Position numbers and translations under genes: made by a program
The notes under the pieces: generated by a model
The model's input: the letters and a program-made list of their open reading frames with translations, nothing else
What the model was told of the DNA's origin: nothing
Databases searched by the model: none
In this document: positions 8,339 to 17,240 of the stretch, in pieces
Numbering within the stretch: the stretch's first letter is position 1
Layout: every line of letters begins with the position of its first letter
Assembly (NCBI GenBank): GCA_021778895.1
Contig: JAJYBR010000002.1
Coordinates: 124,001-188,000, forward strand
Origin: Actinomycetes bacterium
GTDB lineage: Bacteria > Actinomycetota > Acidimicrobiia > Acidimicrobiales > RAAP-2
Reading direction: 5' to 3'
Length of the DNA stretch: 64,000 nucleotides

Positions 8339-9865
8339 GTGACTCCACATGAGGCCCACGAGCACCACCACGCGCGGCGCTGGGCGATCCTCGCATTCCT
8401 CGGTCTCGCCCAGCTCATGGTGGTGCTCGACGCCACGGTCGTGAACATCGCGATGCCCACGATCCAGCACGCCCTCCACTTCTCCAACGCCGAACGCCAG
8501 TGGATCATCACGGCGTACTCGCTGGCCTTCGGATCCCTTCTCTTCCTCGGCGGCCGCCTCAGTGACGTGCTGGGCCGCAAGGCGACCCTCATCATCGGCC
8601 TCATCGGCTTCGCCGTCGCCTCGGCGATCGGCGGGTCTTCGACCAGCTTCATGATGCTGGCCATCGCTCGGGCCGTGCAGGGCGCCTTCGGTGCGGTGCT
8701 CGCCCCGGCCGCGCTGGCGATGCTCTCGACGATCTTCGTCGACGCCAAGGAGCGCGCCACCGCGTTCTCCGTCTACGGCGCCATCGCCAGCTCCGGCGCG
8801 GCCCTCGGCCTGCTGCTCGGCGGGTTCCTGACCCAGTACGCGTCGTGGCGCTGGACGCTGTTCGTAAACCTCATCATCGCGGCCATCACCCTCACGGGCA
8901 CCCTGTCCCTGCTGGTCCACTCACGCTCCGAGCACCACGGGACCCTGGATCTGACGAGCACGCTGCTGGTGTCGGCCGGGCTGTTCGGCATCGTCTACGG
9001 GCTCTCGAACGCCGCCAACAGCGCCGCCAACGCCTTCGCCGACCACACGGCCGTGCCGTCGCTGGCCTCGAGCTTCTCCAGCACGGCGTCGCTCCTGCCG
9101 CTCCTGGCCGGGATCGCGCTGGTCGGGGTCTTCGTGCTGCGCCAGCGACGGATGGCCCACCCGATGCTCCCGCTCGGCGTGGTGACCGATCGCACCCGGG
9201 GTGGCGCGTTCCTGTCGATCTTCCTCTCGGCGATCGGCATGTTCGCGGTCTTCCTCTTCCTCACCTACTACCTGCAGGGCACTCTGCACTTCTCCCCGGT
9301 GGCGGCCGGCGTCGCCTTCCTGCCGATGCCCGCGGCCATCTCGGTCGTGGCGATCGTCACCTCGACGCGCCTGCTGCCCAAGTTCGGGCCGCGCCCGCTC
9401 ATGGGGCTGGGGATGCTGATCTCGGCGGCCGGCATGCTGTACTTCACTCGCCTGTCGATCAGCGGCCACTACGCGACCCACGTGCTGCCCGGCCTGATCG
9501 TCACGGCGGTGGGCATGGGCCTGGTCTTCGCCCCGGCGATGAACGTCGCCACGTACCGCGTGGGCGCCAACGACGCCGGTGTCGCCTCGGCCACGGTCAA
9601 CGTCGCCCAGCAGATCGGCGGCTCGATCGGGACGGCACTGCTGAACACCATCGCTGTCTCGACGACGGCAGCGATGATCGCCAGCTCGCGCACGACGGTG
9701 TCGCCGACGCTGGAGGCCGCCCGCGCCCTCGTCCACGGCTACACGACCGCCTTCTGGTGGGCGATGGTGATCTTCCTGGTGGGCGGCGTCGTCGCCTTCA
9801 CGGTGCTGCCCAAGGGCCGGCTCGAGCCCGCGACCCCCGGCGCCGAGCCCGCCCTGGTGCACTGA
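8339..9865 (+). CDS. MFS drug exporter, DHA2 (14-helix) type
   Basis: A 508-residue transporter of the EmrB/QacA group. The first helix has LDATVVNIAMPTIQHAL, the typical DHA2 signature, and the loop after helix 2 has GRLSDVLGRKATL (motif A). About 14 hydrophobic segments are visible. It should export hydrophobic or cationic compounds using the proton gradient; substrates cannot be deduced. The GTG start is preceded by AAAGGA at a suitable distance. Its expression is probably controlled by the divergent TetR protein. Confidence 0.88.
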   Translation: MTPHEAHEHHHARRWAILAFLGLAQLMVVLDATVVNIAMPTIQHALHFSNAERQWIITAYSLAFGSLLFLGGRLSDVLGRKATLIIGLIGFAVASAIGGSSTSFMMLAIARAVQGAFGAVLAPAALAMLSTIFVDAKERATAFSVYGAIASSGAALGLLLGGFLTQYASWRWTLFVNLIIAAITLTGTLSLLVHSRSEHHGTLDLTSTLLVSAGLFGIVYGLSNAANSAANAFADHTAVPSLASSFSSTASLLPLLAGIALVGVFVLRQRRMAHPMLPLGVVTDRTRGGAFLSIFLSAIGMFAVFLFLTYYLQGTLHFSPVAAGVAFLPMPAAISVVAIVTSTRLLPKFGPRPLMGLGMLISAAGMLYFTRLSISGHYATHVLPGLIVTAVGMGLVFAPAMNVATYRVGANDAGVASATVNVAQQIGGSIGTALLNTIAVSTTAAMIASSRTTVSPTLEAARALVHGYTTAFWWAMVIFLVGGVVAFTVLPKGRLEPATPGAEPALVH

Positions 9866-9872
9866 GGCGCGT

Positions 9873-9905
9873 GCACCGGGTCGCGGCGGCGCCGCGGCTC
9901 GGTGC
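9873..9905. terminator. GC-rich nested hairpin between convergent genes
   Basis: A symmetrical structure of GCACCG / CGGTGC arms around an inner CGCGGCG / CGCCGCG palindrome sits between the MFS stop and the convergent ABC ATPase stop. There is no T-run, so it is a candidate bidirectional stem rather than a classic intrinsic terminator. Confidence 0.4.
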
Positions 9906-9910
9906 GCCGC

Positions 9911-10675
9911 CTACTCGCTCAGGCCGGTGATGGCCGCGAGCAGGCTCTCCACGGTGAACTGGCTCGTCGGGGCGTCGCGCACGACCCGTCCCAGGCGCAG
10001 CACGATGATGCGGTCCGTCACCTCGAGGACGTGGGGCAGCGTGTGCGAGATGAACAGCACGCACAGCCCGTGCGCGCGCGCCGACGTGATCACCTTGAGG
10101 ACCTCGGCCGACTGACGGGCCCCCAGGTGGTTCGTGGGCTCGTCGAGGATGATGACGTGCTTGGCCCAGGCGATGGCCCGCCCGATGGCGACGGCCTGGC
10201 GCTGGCCCCCCGACAGCTCGGACACGGTGCGCTGGGTCTGGGGGATCGTGATCCCGACGCGGGCCAGCTGCTCGAGCGCCTCGCGCTCCATGGCGCGCTG
10301 GTCGAGGAACCCCAGGCGGCCGAGCAGGCCGCTGCGGCGCCGCTCGCGCCCCAGGAAGATGTTGGCCCCGATCGACAGGTCCGGGGCGAGCCCCGAGTCC
10401 TGGTAGAGCGTCTCGATGCCGGCCATCATCGAGTCGTGGGGCGAGCGCCAGTGGCGCAGCTGGCCGTCCACGATGATCTCGCCCGAGTCGGGGGTGTTGA
10501 CCCCCGAGACCGTCTTGATCAGCGACGACTTGCCCGCGCCGTTGTCGCCCACCAGACCGATGACCTCGCCGCCGTAGGCGGAGAAGCTCACGTCGTGGAG
10601 GGCTTCGACCGAGCCGTAGTGCAAGTTGAGGTGGCGCAGCTCGAGGACCGGGGTCCGGGTCTCGGTGGTGGTCAC
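9911..10675 (-). CDS. Sugar ABC importer ATPase (CUT2-like, single domain)
   Basis: A 254-residue ATP-binding protein. Walker A is GDNGAGKS, the signature is SELSGGQRQAVAIGRA, Walker B is VIILDEPT and the switch histidine is in FISHTLPHV. It has one nucleotide-binding domain, as in FrcA-type proteins, not the fused pair of RbsA. The start overlaps the permease stop as ATGA. It should energise uptake by the neighbouring permease and binding protein. Confidence 0.9.
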   Translation of the reverse strand: MTTTETRTPVLELRHLNLHYGSVEALHDVSFSAYGGEVIGLVGDNGAGKSSLIKTVSGVNTPDSGEIIVDGQLRHWRSPHDSMMAGIETLYQDSGLAPDLSIGANIFLGRERRRSGLLGRLGFLDQRAMEREALEQLARVGITIPQTQRTVSELSGGQRQAVAIGRAIAWAKHVIILDEPTNHLGARQSAEVLKVITSARAHGLCVLFISHTLPHVLEVTDRIIVLRLGRVVRDAPTSQFTVESLLAAITGLSE

Positions 10676-11697
10676 GAGAGCCTCCGCGATCGGCGGCGGA
10701 ACGTCTGGAGCAAGGCGGCCACCGCGATGAGCGCCCCGACCACCACCTGGATCCAGGTCGGCGGCACGTTGATGAAGATGAGCCCGTCGCTCACGACGGT
10801 CAAGACGGCGGCGCCGAGCATGGTGCCCGCCCAGCGCCCGATCCCCCCGGTCAGCGATGCGCCGCCGATCACCACGGCGGCGATGGCGATCAGGTTGGCC
10901 GAGTTGCTCACCCCGGTCGTGGCGGCCCCCGAGCCCGAGCGGATGTAGAAGAACATGCCGGTCAGGCCCGCGAGGATCCCGCTCGTCACGTAGATCGAGA
11001 CCAGGTGGCGGCGCACGGCGATGCCGGCGGCCCGCGCGGCGAACGCGTTGGAGCCGATCGCGAAGGTGTAGCGCCCGTAGGCGGTGAAGTGGAGCACCAC
11101 GCCCAGGATGATCGCGATCACCAGGATGATGGCGACGAGCCAGGTCACCATCCCGATCCCCGAGGCACTCCAGTAGATGGCGCCCGGGTTATAGCCCACG
11201 GGGGCCCCGTTGGAGATGACCAGGGCCAGCCCGGCCCCCACGCTGTAGGTGACGAGCGTCGCCACGAAGGGCACCAGGTCGAACGCCGTGATCAGCAGGG
11301 CGCTGAACCCGCCGGCGATCGCGCCCACCAGCGCGCAGGCCAGGGCGCCCACCAGCAGCACCACGGCCTCGTTCACCTTGGCGTTGACCAGCGGCTGGAT
11401 CCAGCCGGCGGCCACCACGCCCGAGACGGCCGCGGTCGAACCGACGGCCAGGTCGATGCCGCCGGCGACGATGACGTAGGTCTCGGCCAGCGCGATGAGT
11501 ATCAGTCCCGAGAAGTCGGTGAGGAGGTTCGAGAACTCGCCGGTCTGGAAGAAGAGCGAGTTGTGCAGGCCGAAGAAGACGATCAGCGCCGCCAGGACGA
11601 CGAAGAGCACGACCTGCTGGTTGGTCAGGGTCCGGCGAAGCCACGACGCCCGCGCTGCGGGCTCGGTGACGTCTTCGGTCTGCGTGCTGTCGGCCAC
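10672..11697 (-). CDS. Sugar ABC importer permease (RbsC/FrcC-like)
   Basis: A 341-residue membrane protein of the CUT2 permease family. Typical segments are ETYVIVAGGIDLAVGS, the EAA-like region AFAARAAGIAVRRHLVSIYV, and AVVIGGASLTGGIGRWAGT near the C-terminus. It forms the membrane channel for the sugar delivered by the protein encoded at 11780-12802. The gene lies downstream of a strong intergenic hairpin, which may lower its expression relative to the binding protein. Confidence 0.9.
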   Translation of the reverse strand: MADSTQTEDVTEPAARASWLRRTLTNQQVVLFVVLAALIVFFGLHNSLFFQTGEFSNLLTDFSGLILIALAETYVIVAGGIDLAVGSTAAVSGVVAAGWIQPLVNAKVNEAVVLLVGALACALVGAIAGGFSALLITAFDLVPFVATLVTYSVGAGLALVISNGAPVGYNPGAIYWSASGIGMVTWLVAIILVIAIILGVVLHFTAYGRYTFAIGSNAFAARAAGIAVRRHLVSIYVTSGILAGLTGMFFYIRSGSGAATTGVSNSANLIAIAAVVIGGASLTGGIGRWAGTMLGAAVLTVVSDGLIFINVPPTWIQVVVGALIAVAALLQTFRRRSRRLS

Positions 11698-11736
11698 CGA
11701 TCCCCCTCGCGGATCTCAGGCGCAATCTAGCCACGG

Positions 11737-11774
11737 CGTCGCGGGGCCGGGGAAGATCCCCCGGCCCCGCGACG
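11737..11774. terminator. Intercistronic hairpin between binding-protein and permease genes
   Basis: Perfect 16-bp arms (11737-11752 and 11759-11774) flank a 6-nt loop just after the binding-protein stop. Such stems in ABC-importer operons commonly act as leaky terminators or mRNA 3'-end stabilisers, giving more binding protein than permease. No T-run follows. Confidence 0.7.
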
Positions 11775-11779
11775 GCGGC

Positions 11780-12802
11780 TCAGCTTGCCACGTACTGGTA
11801 CTTGGCCAGGATCGCCTTCGGCGTGTTCGGCATCAGCGTGATGTTGCGCAGCGTCTGCAGGTGGGGGACCTTGCGGCCGTGCAGGGCGGCGACCGCGTAC
11901 TTGATGATGAGCGTCCCCTCGAGCGTCGGCTGCTGGGAGATGATCGCCGACAGCGATCCCAGGCCCCCGGCCGTCATCGAGGCGATGTTGGCGGCGTAGG
12001 CGTCGTAGCCGACGATCTTGATCTTGGCTCCGGCCGCGCCCGCCGCCTTCACGGCCGCCGTGGCGCCCTCGGCGTCGGTGCCGTCAACGGCGAAGATCCC
12101 GGCCAGGTGGTGGGCCGCGATGTCCTGGGCGAAAGCGCTCTGGGCCACCGACGGCTGGGACTGGCTGACGACGTCGTTGAGCAGCGTGATGTTGTGGTAC
12201 TTGGCCTTGACCTCGGCCTTGAAGGCCGCCACGCGAGCCGCGTCGGTCGAGGTGGTCAGCGACGACACCCCGATGGCCACGGCGCACTTGGACGACGCCG
12301 TGCAGGTCTTCGCGTAGTCCATGGCCTTGGCCAGGGCGTCAGCGGCAGCCTTGCCACCCTGCGTGTTGTTGCCGGTCACCCACGAGGTGATGTTCTTCTG
12401 GTACGACGAGCCCGAGTCCACGTTGAAGACCTTGATGTGCCTCTTCACGGCGCTCGCGATGTAGGGGTTCAGGGCCTTGGTGTCGGTCGGTGCGATGACC
12501 AGGGCGTTGGGGTGCAGCGCCAGGACCTGCTGGACGACCGGGATCTGGGTGGCGGGCGAGTAGTCGACCGGGTCGCCCTGCCAGATGAGGTTGACGTGGA
12601 GCTTCAGCGCCTCGGCGTGCGCCCCCACGTACATCGACTGGAAGAACGGGTCCGCTTCGGCGCCCACAACGAAGGCGATGGTGTACTTCTTGCCCGCAGC
12701 CGACGCCACCGACGACGCGCCGCCCACGAAGGCCAGTGACGACGCCATCAGGGTCGAGGCCAGAGCCGCTCCCTGCGCCAGGCGCCACGTTCGAGACTTC
12801 AT
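11780..12802 (-). CDS. Sugar ABC importer substrate-binding protein
   Basis: A 340-residue protein of the periplasmic-binding-protein/LacI-like fold used by CUT2 importers. An export signal covers about residues 1-36, ending ASSVASAAGKK; there is no lipobox cysteine. Typical family stretches are PFFQSMYVGAHAEALKL, NALVIAPTDTKALNPYI and KIVGYDAYAANIASM. It should capture a monosaccharide or related small ligand outside the cell. It is the first gene of the operon, preceded by a promoter whose -35 region overlaps a LacI-type operator. The ligand is unknown; the adjacent ROK kinase suggests a hexose. Confidence 0.88.
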   Translation of the reverse strand: MKSRTWRLAQGAALASTLMASSLAFVGGASSVASAAGKKYTIAFVVGAEADPFFQSMYVGAHAEALKLHVNLIWQGDPVDYSPATQIPVVQQVLALHPNALVIAPTDTKALNPYIASAVKRHIKVFNVDSGSSYQKNITSWVTGNNTQGGKAAADALAKAMDYAKTCTASSKCAVAIGVSSLTTSTDAARVAAFKAEVKAKYHNITLLNDVVSQSQPSVAQSAFAQDIAAHHLAGIFAVDGTDAEGATAAVKAAGAAGAKIKIVGYDAYAANIASMTAGGLGSLSAIISQQPTLEGTLIIKYAVAALHGRKVPHLQTLRNITLMPNTPKAILAKYQYVAS

Positions 12803-12859
12803 TGCTGGTTACCCCCTTACAACGACCTACGCCCTCCCTGGCCGCGTCGTCCTGCGAGG

Positions 12860-12888
12860 ACGCTAGCGGGCGCTGACATCGTTGTCAA
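12860..12888 (-). promoter_or_regulatory. Sugar-importer promoter with LacI-type operator
   Basis: On the minus strand, TTGACA (12883-12888) and TAGCGT (12860-12865) are separated by exactly 17 bp. The dyad TGACATCGTTGTCA (12874-12887, central CG, 12 of 14 positions symmetric) overlaps the -35 box and has the form of LacI-family operators. It also covers the stop codon of the lacI-type gene (12885-12887). Predicted transcription starts about 50 nt before the binding-protein gene. Confidence 0.75.
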
Positions 12889-13946
12889 TGGAGGGCGCGC
12901 AACGGCCCCGGACCAGCGATCTCCCCCGACCCCCGCACGATCAGGCGGGTCGGGGGGGCCTCGCTGCGCGCCGGCTGCTCGTCGCCCTCGATGCGCGCGA
13001 ACAGCAGCTCGGCCGCGCGGCGCCCCACCGCCTCGACGTCTTGGGCCACGACCGTGATCGCGGGGTCCAGCACGTCGGACAGGTCGAAGTCGTCAAATCC
13101 CGCCAGGGCGACACGCTGGGAGAGCCCCCGGGCGCGCAGCGCGTAGACGACGCCCATGGTGAGCAGGTTCTGGCCCGCGAAGAACGCGGTGGGCGGGTCG
13201 GGCAGGTCGAGCAGGTGGTCGGCCGCCTCGCGCGCCGCAGAGATCGAGCGCAGCTCGAGCACCTCGAAGGCGTCGTCGTGCGCGATGCCGGCGGCGGCCA
13301 GGGCGTCGCGGTACCCGGCGCGGCGCTCGAGCGCCGTCGCGATGCGCGACAGGTCGCCGAGGAAGGCGACGCGCCGGTGCCCGTGGGCCAGCAGGTGGGC
13401 GACGGCCTCGCGCGTGCCGGCGCGCGCGTCCACGACGACGGCGTCGGCCTCCAGGTTGCGCGGTGGCCGGTCGACGAACACGACGGGAACACCCGCATCC
13501 TGCTCGGCTCCCAGGTACGCGTGGTCCTCGCTGGCCGGGGCGATGATCACCCCGTCGACGCGGTGGCGCGCCATCGCCACCACCAGCTGGTGCTCGCGCT
13601 CGGGGTTCTCCTCCAGCGACGCGGCCAGGACCGACACGGCGCGCTCCCGGGCGACCTCCTCGATGGCCCGCAGCACCCGCGCCGAGTAGGGGTTCGACAG
13701 GTCCTCGAGCAGCACGGCGATCGTCGAGGAGCGGCCGTCGCGGCGGCGCAGGGCGCGCGCGCCCAGGTTGGGCTGGTAGTTGAGCTCGCTGACGGCCGCG
13801 CGCACCCGGCGGGAGAGCTCGTCGACGACGCCGGGCTCGCCGTTGACGACCCGCGAGGCCGTCTTCAGCGAGACGCCGGCGTGACGGGCCACGTCCTTCA
13901 GGGTCGCCCGACTGCGCACCCCTGCGGGGACCGGCACCTCGGTCAC
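12885..13946 (-). CDS. LacI-family repressor of the sugar importer
   Basis: A 353-residue regulator with the N-terminal LacI helix-turn-helix TLKDVARHAGVSLKTASRVV and hinge-helix region YQPNLGARALRR. A sugar-binding domain follows (IAVLLEDLSNPYSARVLRAI). The GTG at 13946 is chosen because AGGAGG stands just upstream; a longer open frame runs beyond it. Its own stop codon is inside the putative operator for the downstream importer, so regulator and target are tightly packed. The effector is probably the imported sugar or its phosphate. Confidence 0.88.
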   Translation of the reverse strand: MTEVPVPAGVRSRATLKDVARHAGVSLKTASRVVNGEPGVVDELSRRVRAAVSELNYQPNLGARALRRRDGRSSTIAVLLEDLSNPYSARVLRAIEEVARERAVSVLAASLEENPEREHQLVVAMARHRVDGVIIAPASEDHAYLGAEQDAGVPVVFVDRPPRNLEADAVVVDARAGTREAVAHLLAHGHRRVAFLGDLSRIATALERRAGYRDALAAAGIAHDDAFEVLELRSISAAREAADHLLDLPDPPTAFFAGQNLLTMGVVYALRARGLSQRVALAGFDDFDLSDVLDPAITVVAQDVEAVGRRAAELLFARIEGDEQPARSEAPPTRLIVRGSGEIAGPGPLRALH

Positions 13947-14008
13947 GTCCCTCCTTCGATGATCCTGGGCAGCGAGACTACACAGCCGGCGCGTCGGCGA
14001 CCACTGGC

Positions 14009-14902
14009 TCAGCCGAGGGCCGCGCGGCCCAGCGCGAAGGCGCCCACGATGCCCGAGGCCAGGCCCAGCCCGGGCTCGACCACGTAGCGGTCGACCGCGG
14101 TGGTGAGCTCGGGGACGTCCAGGTAGCCGTTCAGGTGGCGGCGGACCTTCTCGCGTACCCGGTCGATCAGGCCGGGCACCGCCATGATCCCGCCGCCGAG
14201 CACGATGACCTGCGCGGCCGTGATCGTGGCCACGTTGACGACGGCGTCGCTGAGGTAGCTGCTCTCGAGCTCCCAGGCCGGATGGTCCTCGGGCAGCTGG
14301 GGCCCGCCGGTGCGGTTCCAGCGCCGCTTGACGGCCTCGCCCGAGGCCAGGCCCTCCAGGCAGTCGCCGTGGGACGGGCACGAGCCCGCGAAGTCGTCGC
14401 CCGCGCGGCGCCGCACCACCATGTGGCCGAGCTCGGGGTGCAGCAGGCCGTGGACGATGCGCCCCCCGACCACCAGCCCGCCCCCGATGCCGGTCCCGAT
14501 CGTCAGGTAGGCGACGACGTCGCGGCCCTGGCCCGCGCCGTAGCGATGCTCAGCCAGGGCGGCCGCCCCGGTGTCGGTGTCGAAGCCGAGCGGGAGATCG
14601 CCGAAACGGCGGGCCACGGCGTCGACCCACGACGCCCCCCGCCACGGGATCTTCGGCGTGGTCGAGGCGATCCGGCGCTGCGAGAAGTCGATGGGTCCAA
14701 ACGAGGCCACCCCGATCGCCGACAGCGGCGTCGTCGCGTGGCGCTCGGCCAGCCAGTCCATGACGCGCGGCAGGGTGTCGTCGGGTGTCGTGGTGGCCAG
14801 CAGGTGGCGGGGGGCGTCGCGGACGTCCTCCCAGGTGCGCCCGACGGCCAGCACCATCTTCGTCCCCCCGGCCTCGATGGCCCCGATCATCGGCTCGCCC
14901 AT
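14009..14902 (-). CDS. ROK-family sugar kinase (fructokinase-like)
   Basis: A 297-residue kinase. The ATP-binding motif EAGGTKMVLAVG is at the N-terminus. The ROK zinc-site region reads HPELGHMVVRRRAGD, then GSCPSHGDCLEGLASGEAV; the CPxHGDCLEGLASG form is typical of ScrK/YdhR-type fructokinases. TIGTGIGGGLVVGG is the phosphate-binding stretch. The enzyme would phosphorylate a hexose at C6. Its place beside the CUT2 importer and LacI gene suggests a single catabolic unit. Start ATG at 14902 is preceded by AGGAG. Confidence 0.85.
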   Translation of the reverse strand: MGEPMIGAIEAGGTKMVLAVGRTWEDVRDAPRHLLATTTPDDTLPRVMDWLAERHATTPLSAIGVASFGPIDFSQRRIASTTPKIPWRGASWVDAVARRFGDLPLGFDTDTGAAALAEHRYGAGQGRDVVAYLTIGTGIGGGLVVGGRIVHGLLHPELGHMVVRRRAGDDFAGSCPSHGDCLEGLASGEAVKRRWNRTGGPQLPEDHPAWELESSYLSDAVVNVATITAAQVIVLGGGIMAVPGLIDRVREKVRRHLNGYLDVPELTTAVDRYVVEPGLGLASGIVGAFALGRAALG

Positions 14903-14924
14903 GCCCGCTCCTGACCTCCCGACA

Positions 14925-15506
14925 CTAGGCCGGTGCCACGCGCACGGGACGCGGTCCGGGACCGGCCGCGCGGTGGCCCGCGATGACGAAGCGCCAGGGA
15001 CGCTCCTGCTCCCGGGTGAGCCCGACGCGTCCGGTGACGGCGACGTCGACCGGCGCGGTCGGTGCGAGCAGCCAGGCCCGGCGGGCCCGCGCCCCGGCAA
15101 CGAGGGCCCCGCTGTCGGACCCGGTCAGGCCGAGGTAGCGGGTCAGCAGCCCGGGCCCGCGCAGCGCGGCGACCGGGCGCCCGCGGGTGTCGAGTGCCTC
15201 CCCGGCGCGCAGGAGGACGGCGCTGGCGTCCCCGCTCGGGCCCGTCACGACGTTCGCGCACCAGTGGACGCCGTAGCTGCGGTAGACGTAGAGCCGGCCG
15301 GGGGGCCCGAACATCACCGCGCAGCGCGGTGTCGGCCCGCGGTAGGCGTGCGAGGCCGGGTCGCGGCGTCCCCCGTAGGCCTCGACCTCGACCAGGCGCA
15401 CGCGCCGGCGCGCCGCCCCGTCGGCGACCACCAGGACCGCCCCGAGCAGGCGCGGGGCGACGTCCTCGGCGGGCGCGGCCAGGTCGAGGGTGGTCAGGCG
15501 CGCCAT
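14925..15506 (-). CDS. 3-methyladenine DNA glycosylase (AAG/MPG family)
   Basis: A 193-residue protein of the mammalian-type AAG family, which excises alkylated purines in base-excision repair. Characteristic motifs are LVEVEAYGGRRDPASHAYRG, CAVMFGPPGRLYVYRSYGVH and VLLRAGEALDTRG. The glutamate in VEAY matches the catalytic residue. The ATG at 15506 lies 6 nt after a CAGAGT -10-like box on this strand, fitting a leaderless message. Confidence 0.9.
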   Translation of the reverse strand: MARLTTLDLAAPAEDVAPRLLGAVLVVADGAARRRVRLVEVEAYGGRRDPASHAYRGPTPRCAVMFGPPGRLYVYRSYGVHWCANVVTGPSGDASAVLLRAGEALDTRGRPVAALRGPGLLTRYLGLTGSDSGALVAGARARRAWLLAPTAPVDVAVTGRVGLTREQERPWRFVIAGHRAAGPGPRPVRVAPA

Positions 15507-15601
15507 CTTTCGACTCTGCCACAGGGCCCGCTCGGGACCGGGGCGCCCGCCGTGCCAAGATCGACGGACGGCGCGCGTCGGCGCCACGGAGAGGAGGCCT
15601 C

Positions 15602-17215
15602 GTGCGCACCGCTCGCGGCTGGCGACACTGGGTGGCGCGCGCCGTCGCCGCCACCGCCGTGGCGGCCGCGGGGCTCGCGGCTCCGGGGGCGACACCGGCA
15701 CCGGCGGCGCGCGCGCCGAGCGCCACCTTTCCCAGCCCCTTCGGCGTCGTCTCGCGGGCCATGCTGGCCGAGAACCGCCTCCCCGGCACCACCGCCTGGC
15801 GCATCGCCGGCACGCCGCCCGGGCTGATGGAGGGCTTCGCGAACACCGACGCGGCGACGCCCGGCCAGTTGGTCACGCTGTACGTCTCGACCAACGCGCC
15901 GACCTGGCACGTCGAGGTCTACCGCATGGGCTGGTACCAGGGCACCGGGGGCCACCGGGTGTGGAGCTCGTCCTCCGTCGCCGGTCACGTCCAGCCTCCC
16001 TGCGCGGTGCTCGCCGCGACGCGCACGACCGTGTGCGACACGTGGTCGGCCGGCCTGCGCTTCCACGTGGGCGCGACGTGGCCCTCGGGGGACTACCTGC
16101 TCAAGCTGGTGGGCAGCGGCCGCCAGGCGAGCTACGTGCTGCTCACGGTGTGGGTCCCGACCAGCACCGCCACGTACCTGCTAGTGAGCCGCACCCTGAC
16201 CGAGCAGGGATGGAACACCTTCGGCGGGGCCGACTTCTACCAGGGGACCGGCCCGTGCGCCCCCGGCGCGTCCACCTACCCGCCCTGCAACCGCGCCTAC
16301 GCGGTCTCGATCGACCGGCCCCAGGCGATCGGCCTGGGTGCGTCGGACTTCTTGACCAACGAGTTCCCCCTCGTCTCGCTGATGGAGCGCCACGGCCTCG
16401 ACGCCACCTACGTCACCGACATCACCCTCACCGAGCACCCGGGCCTGGCCAGCCACCACCGCGCGGTCCTCTCGCTCGGCCACGACGAGACCTGGACGGC
16501 TCCCGAGCTCTTCGGGGTCGAGGCCGCCCAGCGCCGCGGCGTCAACGTGGTCTTCTTCGGGGCAGCTGCGCTCGTGCGCCACGCCCGCCTGGCGGCGGGA
16601 CCGATGGGGCCCAACACGCTGATCGTCGACTACCGCGACAGCGCGCTCGACCCGCTGAACGGCCACGGGAGCCCGTGGCAGGTGACCGGCAACACCTGGG
16701 CCGCGCCGCCGACCAACTGGTCGGCCACCAGCCTGGTGGGTGAGCTCTACGCCGGCTACGTCCTGCCCGGCCAGACCCCGGCCCCGCTGGTCCTGTTCGA
16801 CGCGGCCCCGTGGCTGGTGCGCGGGACCTCGCTGCACCGGGGCTCGTCGATCCCCGGCATCTACGACTCGGACATCGACCACGTCGTGGCCAGCGCCGCG
16901 ACGCCGCCGACGCTCCAGGTCCTCGGCCACTCGCCGATCCCCCTCAGCGAGACCTACACCAACCAGGGGGCCTGGGGCGGCTACACCTACGGCGACCTCA
17001 CCTACCACACGGACCCGACCTCCGGCGCCGGGGTGATCGACACCGGGACGACCAACTGGATCTGCGCCCTGTCGACGTGCGCCGCCACGCCGGCCGCCGG
17101 TGCGCTGCTCTCGCACCTGACGACCAACATCCTGGCGTTGGTGGGCGCCGGCCCGGCCGGCCGGGTCGCGCCCGCCGTCCCCAACGTGGCCCAGGTGGTC
17201 CCCGCGGGCTCGTGA
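15602..17215 (+). CDS. Exported protein with N,N-dimethylformamidase beta-subunit-like domain
   Basis: A 537-residue protein with a long signal sequence (about residues 1-38, AVAATAVAAAGLAAPGATPA). The body resembles the C-terminal domain of the N,N-dimethylformamidase large subunit: VEVYRMGWYQGTGGHRVW, then LTEQGWNTFGGADFYQG, and AVLSLGHDETWTAPELFG with GVNVVFFGAAALVRHARL. Many actinobacteria carry exported relatives of unknown role, so amidase activity on formamides is not assumed. The GTG start is preceded by GGAGAGGAGG. Six or more cysteines suggest disulfides outside the cell. Confidence 0.8.
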   Translation: MRTARGWRHWVARAVAATAVAAAGLAAPGATPAPAARAPSATFPSPFGVVSRAMLAENRLPGTTAWRIAGTPPGLMEGFANTDAATPGQLVTLYVSTNAPTWHVEVYRMGWYQGTGGHRVWSSSSVAGHVQPPCAVLAATRTTVCDTWSAGLRFHVGATWPSGDYLLKLVGSGRQASYVLLTVWVPTSTATYLLVSRTLTEQGWNTFGGADFYQGTGPCAPGASTYPPCNRAYAVSIDRPQAIGLGASDFLTNEFPLVSLMERHGLDATYVTDITLTEHPGLASHHRAVLSLGHDETWTAPELFGVEAAQRRGVNVVFFGAAALVRHARLAAGPMGPNTLIVDYRDSALDPLNGHGSPWQVTGNTWAAPPTNWSATSLVGELYAGYVLPGQTPAPLVLFDAAPWLVRGTSLHRGSSIPGIYDSDIDHVVASAATPPTLQVLGHSPIPLSETYTNQGAWGGYTYGDLTYHTDPTSGAGVIDTGTTNWICALSTCAATPAAGALLSHLTTNILALVGAGPAGRVAPAVPNVAQVVPAGS

Positions 17216-17240
17216 GTGCGCGCGAATTAGGGTCGCACTC

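Noticed and set aside
15602..17215. Functional N,N-dimethylformamidase
   Set aside because: Only the C-terminal-type domain is recognised, no small-subunit gene is near, and the protein is exported.
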